Source: an uncultured Bacilli bacterium (lineage in GTDB: Bacteria; Bacillota_I; Bacilli_A; RF39; UBA660). From it: a stretch of 9,881 nucleotides of DNA. Both the position numbers and the translations under genes were made by a program. The DNA lies in NCBI GenBank assembly GCA_934096025.1, contig CAKOLP010000025.1:1-9881 (forward strand), written 5' to 3'. Shown piece by piece: positions 6,014 through 9,881 of the stretch (within the stretch, counting starts at the first letter, position 1; each line of letters starts with the position of its first letter). The notes beneath the pieces are model-generated. The model was not told the origin of the DNA. It made no database searches and was given only the letters and a program-made list of their open reading frames with translations.

Positions 6014-6045
6014 AACCCCTTAATAAATTATATTATTAAAGGGTT
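6014..6045 (-). promoter_or_regulatory. 13-bp hairpin covering the spoIIID ribosome binding site
   Basis: On the minus strand the arms 6045-6033 (AACCCTTTAATAA) and 6026-6014 (TTATTAAGGGGTT) pair over all 13 positions, one as G-U, around the 6-base loop TATAAT (6032-6027). The only Shine-Dalgarno sequence for spoIIID, AAGGGG (6021-6016), lies in the 3' arm. The hairpin could block translation, act as a leaky terminator (TTGTTTT follows), or, as DNA, carry a -10 element in the loop. Confidence 0.6.
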
Positions 6046-6053
6046 ATATTATG

Positions 6054-6695
6054 TTATTTTAATTCGTCAACATTCATATTATAAAAATCTTCTGGATCTA
6101 TTGCTACCCCGTTTAAATAGACTTCAAATAATAAAGAGTTTTTGCTTTCACTTTCTATTTTGTTTTCACCACTTTTACCTAATATATCACTAGGTTTTAC
6201 TACATCATCTTTTTTTACTGAGACTTCACTTAAACTATAATAGATTGTTCTTAAGTTAGTATTATGTGTTACTTCAACATAATTACCTAAAATGTCATCT
6301 TTACCAATGTTGGTAACTTTACCGTCATATACTGCTAAAACATCGAATTGCTCTTTAGAGGTATATAGTACTCCGCTATTTTGAAGATATGTTTTTTCAT
6401 AATACACTAAAGAATCTTGTTGTTTGGCATCATCATCTGTCATATCATAAAATGACTTATTGATTGCTACACTTGTACTTGTAAATGGTTTTACGATTGT
6501 ACTTACTTGTTGTGTATCATTTTCTTCTTTAATTACTGGTACTCCGTCTTTTCTTAATGTGCTTAAGACCATGTCAGTATATTCAGTTTTATTTTGTAAA
6601 ACATTTCCTAATACCGATATACTTAAGAATAAAACACCTATTACCATGACGTAGATTGTTGGTAATACAAACCCTTTTAATTTCCTTTTCTTCAT
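6054..6695 (-). CDS. spoIIQ: SpoIIQ-like forespore membrane protein with degenerate LytM (M23) domain
   Basis: A 213-aa protein with a short basic cytoplasmic end, one membrane helix (about 9-31) and an extracytoplasmic LytM/M23 fold (about 100-205) with DGKVTNIGKDDILGNYVEVTH and the terminal VYLNGVAIDPEDF. SpoIIQ sits in the forespore membrane and binds SpoIIIAH across the intermembrane space, forming the channel needed for engulfment and late forespore transcription. All expected zinc and catalytic positions are replaced: the HxGxD motif reads NSGVL (106-110), YxHLS reads YYSLS (152-156) and HxHFE reads SLLFE (187-191). It cannot be a metallopeptidase of the usual kind. The call rests on the fold plus its position between spoIID and spoIIID, as in B. 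subtilis. The ATG follows AGGATGGTGA. Confidence 0.93.
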   Translation of the reverse strand: MKKRKLKGFVLPTIYVMVIGVLFLSISVLGNVLQNKTEYTDMVLSTLRKDGVPVIKEENDTQQVSTIVKPFTSTSVAINKSFYDMTDDDAKQQDSLVYYEKTYLQNSGVLYTSKEQFDVLAVYDGKVTNIGKDDILGNYVEVTHNTNLRTIYYSLSEVSVKKDDVVKPSDILGKSGENKIESESKNSLLFEVYLNGVAIDPEDFYNMNVDELK

Positions 6696-6712
6696 AATTC
6701 ACCATCCTAATT

Positions 6713-6743
6713 AAAGTATGGGAAAATTTAAATTATTTTATAC
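6713..6743 (-). promoter_or_regulatory. Possible sporulation-sigma (sigma-E-like) promoter before spoIIQ
   Basis: Minus strand CATACTTT (6720-6713) matches the sigma-E -10 CATACANT at all but one position. GTATAAA (6743-6737) is a weak -35, 16 bases upstream, overlapping the spoIID stop. SpoIIQ is normally a sigma-F gene, so the match may be chance. Confidence 0.25.
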
Positions 6744-7649
6744 ATTATTTTTAACAATATTTATATTTTGATAATAATGTTTTAAAATTTCTTCGTAGGT
6801 AGAGCCATTTTTGGCCATTTCATTTGCTCCGTATTGACTCATTCCCACGCCATGTCCGTATCCATAGGTCGTAATTTTTATAGAGTCAGCGATAGAGAAA
6901 GTAAAGTCTGTGGAACGAAGATTTAAAAGTTTTCGTATTTCGGTGCCTTTAAATGTTTTATTGTTTATAGTTATTTCTTCAACACGATTCGTGGAATTTT
7001 TTTTAATGTTATTAATCACTATAGTTTGGCAATCAATACCTAGTTTACTACAAAAGTCTCTTTTGGAAATAGTTGTTTCTACTTTAAAATTATTAACATT
7101 TGTATCCATACTATCGACACTTTTTAAATATTCTTTATTTTCGCCGAATACTGAGGAGACATTTTCAGTTTTACCATTACTAATAGCAAAATAGAAACTA
7201 CTTATCACTTCATCATTATAGGTCATTATAAGATTTTTTGTATCGTTTACAGCTTCTGTAATTTTGTCCTTGTATTTTTGGTATTGGGTCTTCCATTTTG
7301 CTTGCATTTCTTCTTCGGTTATATATACTTGATTAGATATGTCTGTTACTAAATCATAATCATTAGAGCTTGTTTGCATTTTATATACTGCATAGGTTCT
7401 AGATGCTATGGCTTGAGCTTTTAGAGCTTCAACTTCAAAAGAAGCTGGCATTTCTCCGGCGACTACTCCGATAATATATGTTTCTAAGTCAATCGTAGAT
7501 ATATTTTTAGTTGATGTATCTTTGATGCGTACTTTGATATCTTCTTCTTGTTCCTTAGGTATTAAAAAAGTAGTTTCTTTTTTAGAACTACTTAATATTG
7601 CTATGATACCTAGGAAAACTATAATAATTGCTAATATTTTATTATTCAT
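6738..7649 (-). CDS. spoIID: Stage II sporulation protein D (SpoIID), peptidoglycan lytic transglycosylase
   Basis: A 303-aa membrane-anchored enzyme of the engulfment machinery (DMP complex with SpoIIM and SpoIIP in other sporeformers) that cleaves glycan strands after SpoIIP has removed stem peptides. An N-terminal signal anchor (about 4-20) precedes the SpoIID domain. The catalytic glutamate is E66 in GVVAGEMPASFEVEALKAQA, followed by IASRTYAVYK. The C-terminal signature GYGHGVGMSQYGA lies at about 263-275. The loop usually written 'YFHSTSGG' reads FYFAISNG, without the histidine that contributes to a zinc site in Clostridium SpoIID; FCSKLGIDC is a possible disulfide or metal pair. The start ATG has AAGGA at 6-nt spacing. 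It lies 24 bp after the DUF1146 gene and 42 bp before spoIIQ; murA, often upstream, is absent. Confidence 0.97.
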   Translation of the reverse strand: MNNKILAIIIVFLGIIAILSSSKKETTFLIPKEQEEDIKVRIKDTSTKNISTIDLETYIIGVVAGEMPASFEVEALKAQAIASRTYAVYKMQTSSNDYDLVTDISNQVYITEEEMQAKWKTQYQKYKDKITEAVNDTKNLIMTYNDEVISSFYFAISNGKTENVSSVFGENKEYLKSVDSMDTNVNNFKVETTISKRDFCSKLGIDCQTIVINNIKKNSTNRVEEITINNKTFKGTEIRKLLNLRSTDFTFSIADSIKITTYGYGHGVGMSQYGANEMAKNGSTYEEILKHYYQNINIVKNNV

Positions 7650-7673
7650 ATTTTATCCTTTTTTATCATTATA

Positions 7674-7859
7674 TTATATATTTAAAAAATCTAGTACAAA
7701 ATTAGTTAAAAGATAGCCCAATGAAAAACTTAAGACCATACTTAAAACTTTAGCTTCAAAAATTTTGTTTTTCTTTAAAATGGCTTCAAAGTTTAATCCT
7801 GATAAGCCAAAAGCGGAAATAAACGTAAAAAAGACATACAAAAACAGTTTAATTTGCAC
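7674..7859 (-). CDS. DUF1146 (YwzB-like) small membrane protein
   Basis: A 61-aa protein with two membrane helices (about 3-20 and 38-58) joined by a charged loop with FEAILKKNKIFEAKVLSMVL. It ends SFSLGYLLTNFVLDFL, which resembles the DUF1146/YwzB signature (GYLV..F.LDY). The role is unknown; YwzB lies just upstream of murA-spoIID in B. subtilis, and the same neighbour is found here. The start is GTG at 7859 behind GAGGAAG, overlapping the rpiB stop by 11 bases; no ATG occurs before residue 41. The gene is part of the rpiB-spoIID run. Confidence 0.85.
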   Translation of the reverse strand: MQIKLFLYVFFTFISAFGLSGLNFEAILKKNKIFEAKVLSMVLSFSLGYLLTNFVLDFLNI

Positions 7860-8307
7860 AGTTTTCTTCCTCGATTTCTTTTATTTTAGCAATTCTTCTT
7901 AAATGCCTTTCTTCATCAGGCTCACGTCCCATTATAAAATTATCCAAAATTTTGTGAATTTCTTCTTCATTTAAATTAGCACTAAATGCAATTACATTAG
8001 CTCCGTTATGATTCTTGGCAAGTAGGGCATCATCACTATTAAATACTCGGGCACACCTTATTCCCCGAATTTTATTGGCTGCGATAGACATACCTATACC
8101 TGAACCACACACTAAAACACCTAGAGCATTTTCCTTTAAAACATTTTTGCATACACTTTTAGCAAAATCAGGATAATCATCTAAATCATCGTTTGGAATA
8201 TTTGTATCTATAACTTCTATACCATTTTCTTCTAAATAGTTAGTAATTGTATTTTTACATTTTACACCTTGGTGGTCATATCCTAAAAAAATCTTTATAT
8301 TTATCAT
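7849..8307 (-). CDS. rpiB: Ribose 5-phosphate isomerase B
   Basis: A 152-aa RpiB/LacAB-family isomerase interconverting ribose 5-phosphate and ribulose 5-phosphate in the cytoplasm. Motifs: GYDHQG (9-14; usually GSDHAG), the catalytic cysteine loop VCGSGIGMSIAANK (C67), DDALLAKNHNGANVIAF (H100, N101) and a C-terminal EERHLRRI phosphate-binding region (R134, H135). Length is typical. The homologous N-terminus is expected at about IKIFLGYDH. The ATG at 8307 directly abuts its Shine-Dalgarno stretch AAAGGAG with no spacing, and no better ATG, GTG or TTG exists. Initiation could be at this ATG on a very short leader, or at an unusual AUA at 8298. It is the first gene of the run leading to spoIID. 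Confidence 0.95.
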   Translation of the reverse strand: MINIKIFLGYDHQGVKCKNTITNYLEENGIEVIDTNIPNDDLDDYPDFAKSVCKNVLKENALGVLVCGSGIGMSIAANKIRGIRCARVFNSDDALLAKNHNGANVIAFSANLNEEEIHKILDNFIMGREPDEERHLRRIAKIKEIEEENCAN

Positions 8308-8319
8308 CTCCTTTATTTA

Positions 8320-8325
8320 AGTATA
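8320..8325 (-). promoter_or_regulatory. Candidate -10 element for rpiB
   Basis: TATACT (8325-8320) on the minus strand, after the rpmE terminator and without a good -35. The predicted start is near 8314, giving a leader of about 7 nt (AAAGGAG then ATG), so the mRNA would be almost leaderless. Confidence 0.3.
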
Positions 8326-8350
8326 CTAAAAATCAAAGAGCTTATCTATT

Positions 8351-8378
8351 AAAAAAGAACAAAAAATTAATTTTGTTC
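8351..8378 (-). terminator. Intrinsic terminator overlapping the end of rpmE
   Basis: Minus strand GAACAAAA (8378-8371), loop TTAATT, TTTTGTTC (8364-8357): a perfect 8-bp stem followed by six T (8356-8351). The 5' arm encodes the last codons of L31 (E-Q-N) and the stop TAA is in the loop, so the hairpin can form only once the ribosome has released. Confidence 0.78.
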
Positions 8379-8579
8379 AGTGTTAAATCCAAATTTCTTA
8401 TTGAATTTTTCTATATTTCCAGCACGTTTTACCTTTCCTTGTGTTCCAGTGTAAAATGGGTGGCATTCACTACATACTTCTACATCAATATGTTCTTTTA
8501 CAGATTTAGTGTCAAATGAAGCACCACAAGCACAAGTTACTTTTGCATCTTTAACTTCTGGATGGATATTCTTTTTCAT
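8367..8579 (-). CDS. rpmE: 50S ribosomal protein L31 (zinc-binding type)
   Basis: A 70-aa L31 of the C+ (zinc-ribbon) type: CxC at C16/C18 and CxxC at C36/C39 (VEVCSECHPFYTGTQGKV), N-terminal MKKNIHPEVK. L31 bridges the 50S and 30S subunits, and the zinc form is replaced by a cysteine-free paralogue under zinc starvation in many bacteria. The ATG has AAAGGAG at 8-nt spacing. It has its own strong promoter, a leader hairpin and a terminator built over its 3' end, so it is monocistronic. Confidence 0.97.
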   Translation of the reverse strand: MKKNIHPEVKDAKVTCACGASFDTKSVKEHIDVEVCSECHPFYTGTQGKVKRAGNIEKFNKKFGFNTEQN

Positions 8580-8597
8580 ATTTCTTCTCCTTTCGCC

Positions 8598-8615
8598 ATG
8601 TTATATTCATAACAT
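8598..8615 (-). promoter_or_regulatory. Leader hairpin just upstream of the rpmE ribosome binding site
   Basis: Minus strand ATGTTAT-GAAT-ATAACAT (8615-8598) is a perfect 7-bp hairpin with a 4-base loop, extendable by two more pairs. It ends about 7 nt before AAAGGAG and lies within the predicted 5' leader of about 50 nt. Ribosomal protein L31 genes in Firmicutes have reported structured leaders; this may be one, or may simply space the ribosome binding site. Confidence 0.4.
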
Positions 8616-8638
8616 AGTATTTTTTCCATGTCTAAATT

Positions 8639-8666
8639 ATTATAACATATTTGTTATTTTTTACAA
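8639..8666 (-). promoter_or_regulatory. Strong sigma-A promoter of rpmE
   Basis: Minus strand TTGTAA (8666-8661), 16-bp spacer, TATAAT (8644-8639), with the extended-10 TG at 8647-8646. One of the best promoter matches in the window; the start is expected near 8632. Confidence 0.65.
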
Positions 8667-8929
8667 GTAGGTAATTTGTTTGCATTAATTTAAATTCGGA
8701 TATTATCATTTTAGTTATTTGCACAACATATGGTATGGCGATATATATTTATTAATACATTTCTTTAATACCTGAACGTGGTTGCTCTTGTTGCATTATA
8801 CATATTATTAGTTCTTGCGTAATTGCTATATTTCTCTTAAACTACTTCTAAATTGTGAAAAACAATAAGTTATTGTGGCAACCAAATTAAAAGAATTATA
8901 GCATAACCTACCAAATTGATTTTGTTCTT
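8667..8929. other. Intergenic stretch without a recognised gene
   Basis: About 260 bp between the rpmE promoter and the 99-aa gene. No ORF with a ribosome binding site is visible. On the minus strand an extended -10 (TG at 8903-8902, TATAAT 8900-8895) without a -35 could start a transcript. Within it TGGTTGC (about 8886-8880) and GCAACCA (about 8786-8780) are exact complements some 100 bases apart, and ACAAT/ATTGT (around 8874-8861) forms a short stem followed by TTTTT. A short untranslated RNA or decayed coding DNA are both possible; neither is established. Confidence 0.3.
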
Positions 8930-9229
8930 TTAAATACCTCCTTTAAAAATAGTTATTTCATTAAGTTCTTTTAATCCATATTCGACATCTTCTGCATAAT
9001 CGAAAACATCTTTGTCTTCATAACATCGATTGCAAAAATTTATAACTTTTTCCATATTATTTAAAAAATAAATACATTTATAATTGTATAATTCATATTG
9101 TTTTAAATAATAAGCTAAATAATAAGCAGATTCTTTTTTTAAATGAGCATTCTTGGTATTTTTAATAATACATAATAATGAGCATATGATTTTTCTAAAC
9201 AGATTGAGAATTTTTGTATCCTTATTCAT
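8930..9229 (-). CDS. Hypothetical 99-aa protein
   Basis: Not recognised. The ATG at 9229 has GGGAG at 5-nt spacing and a TTGACA promoter just upstream, so expression is likely. The protein is mostly helical by composition, rich in Lys, Asn, Tyr and Cys, with a moderately hydrophobic early segment FRKIICSLLCIIK (11-23) too charged at its ends to be a confident membrane helix. Five cysteines include NFCNRCYED (CxxC), without a second pair close enough to suggest a classical zinc ribbon. An acidic C-terminal part (EDVEYGLKELNE) follows. It ends with AAAGGAGGT over its last codons, but no start codon follows that site. Its neighbours give no functional clue. Confidence 0.65.
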   Translation of the reverse strand: MNKDTKILNLFRKIICSLLCIIKNTKNAHLKKESAYYLAYYLKQYELYNYKCIYFLNNMEKVINFCNRCYEDKDVFDYAEDVEYGLKELNEITIFKGGI

Positions 9230-9248
9230 AACTACTCCCTTTACCAGA

Positions 9249-9278
9249 ATATTACATACTTTTTATATTAACTGTCAA
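9249..9278 (-). promoter_or_regulatory. Candidate sigma-A promoter of the 99-aa gene
   Basis: Minus strand TTGACA (9278-9273, perfect -35), 18-bp spacer, TAATAT (9254-9249). The predicted leader is about 13 nt and contains the GGGAG site. Confidence 0.55.
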
Positions 9279-9417
9279 GCATTTTATCCTTTTGAGTTGC
9301 GAAAATTGTTTTATTATCATCACAATCTTTGTTTTTGGCAAATGTCAATATTTTTTTTAATTCAAATTTTGCCACACCATAAAGGTGTTTTTTCCAAAAA
9401 TTCCGAGTTATCAACAA
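9268..9417 (-). other. Possible small ORF or coding remnant (49 codons)
   Basis: A minus-strand frame from TTG 9417 to TAA 9268 reads like protein (FWKKHLYGVAKFELKK, then DNKTIFATQKDKMLDS), with a varied composition unusual for random AT-rich DNA. It lacks a ribosome binding site and an ATG, and an in-frame TAA lies six codons upstream (9435-9433). It may be the tail of a decayed gene. The promoter of the 99-aa gene overlaps its end. Confidence 0.2.
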
Positions 9418-9461
9418 ATAATTACGTTTCTTTTAATATTGTTTTAATATACCGTTGTATT

Positions 9462-9881
9462 TTATTTTGTTTTATATATTTGGTATAAGTATTTTGCTAT
9501 TTTTTTATGAGCAAGATAGTTCATATAGTAGCTGTTTTGGTCTAGGTAGTATTCTTCTTTTTGGGAAATAGAGATAATATCTATGAAAGAGGCATTGTAT
9601 TTTCCACATAATTTTTTTAAGTTTTCATTTACTTCGATAGCATCTTTTTTAGTAAAGTTATTTGCGGGGTAAAGGCCTATTACAATAATTTTTTTGTTAT
9701 AAAATTCTCTTACGGCAGATAAAAATTTATCCATTTCTTTTATATAAATATCAATTGTTTCTGTGGTTATGTTTTCTAGCAAAGAATTTTCTGCAAATTC
9801 ATCTAGGCCGATTGCTAAAGTAACTATATCTGATTTATCAATTATTTGTTTAAGAGGAAGTTTTGTGTATTTACCTAGGAT
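9462..9881 (-). CDS. SGNH/GDSL-family hydrolase-like protein, C-terminal part (cut by window edge)
   Basis: An open frame of 139 codons entering from the right edge; the N-terminus with the GDSL serine block is outside the window. Visible features fit an SGNH hydrolase of the YpmR type: SDIVTLAIGLDEFA (17-30) in the place of block III (usually 'DIVTISIGGNDL'), a central strand KKIIVIGLYPANNF, a second strand ASFIDIISI, and the terminal helix YLAHKKIAKYLYQIYKTK. Two catalytic positions look altered: the block III GGND is GLDE, and the usual DxxH of block V is not obvious in YYLDQNSYYMNYLAHK. It may be inactive or belong to a divergent subfamily. A TTG at 9782 is internal, since the frame stays open upstream of it. 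Confidence 0.7.
   Translation of the reverse strand: MLGKYTKLPLKQIIDKSDIVTLAIGLDEFAENSLLENITTETIDIYIKEMDKFLSAVREFYNKKIIVIGLYPANNFTKKDAIEVNENLKKLCGKYNASFIDIISISQKEEYYLDQNSYYMNYLAHKKIAKYLYQIYKTK

Noticed and set aside
8746..8840. Plus-strand hydrophobic peptide (VVALVALYILLVLA) resembling small YjcZ-type sporulation proteins
   Set aside because: The frame has no start codon and is interrupted by stops on both sides.
9374..9393. Plus-strand terminator (ACACC-ATAAA-GGTGT followed by T)
   Set aside because: The stem is only 5 bp and no plus-strand gene leads into it; it may be fortuitous.
9153..9488. 111-codon plus-strand frame
   Set aside because: It overlaps the start of the 99-aa gene, its promoter and the end of the SGNH gene on the other strand, has no ribosome binding site, and its Phe/Ile/Leu-rich composition is typical of an antisense shadow.
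1..9881. tRNA, rRNA, insertion sequence or phage genes
   Set aside because: No cloverleaf, rRNA signature, transposase, integrase or structural phage motif was seen on either strand.

Overview
The window is AT-rich and every gene I can support lies on the minus strand. It comes from an endospore-forming low-GC Firmicute (Bacilli sensu lato). The evidence is spoIIID, spoIIQ and spoIID in one cluster, a long-form hpf next to secA, a Zn-ribbon L31 and strong AGGAGG-type ribosome binding sites. TGA is a stop (spoIIID ends on it) and TGG encodes Trp, so this is not a code-4 mollicute. The small, compact genes suggest an uncultured, streamlined gut-type lineage, but that is inference.

Reading in the direction of transcription (right to left): a partial SGNH/GDSL-like hydrolase (9881-9462); a short unrecognised 99-aa gene with its own TTGACA promoter (9229-8930); about 260 bp with no clear gene; rpmE with its own promoter, leader hairpin and terminator (8579-8367); then a tight run rpiB, a DUF1146 membrane protein, spoIID, spoIIQ, spoIIID and a 199-aa unknown (8307-5155). 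Next come a cold-shock protein, hpf and secA (5065-1701), each with its own candidate promoter and with terminators after csp, hpf and secA. Between secA and the last operon is about 360 bp holding a hairpin terminator with a UUCG loop and five copies of TTGTGTGC/GCACACAA. The window ends with a WYL-domain regulator, a HAD phosphatase and a second HAD gene that has a one-base frameshift and runs off the left edge.

The order rpmE-rpiB-DUF1146-spoIID-spoIIQ-spoIIID-(mreB/mbl slot)-csp-hpf-secA looks like a condensed version of a long stretch of the Bacillus subtilis chromosome. SpoIID (peptidoglycan hydrolysis during engulfment), SpoIIQ (forespore side of the intercellular channel) and SpoIIID (mother-cell regulator) act together in sporulation. 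SecA, Hpf, L31 and Csp are housekeeping functions in translation and secretion.

The observations most worth a second look are: the 199-aa protein in the place where mbl normally follows spoIIID, which keeps traces of an actin-like fold; a SpoIIQ in which every zinc-ligand position of the LytM fold is substituted; a 13-bp hairpin that buries the spoIIID ribosome binding site; the repeat cluster downstream of secA; and the frameshift in the left-edge HAD gene.
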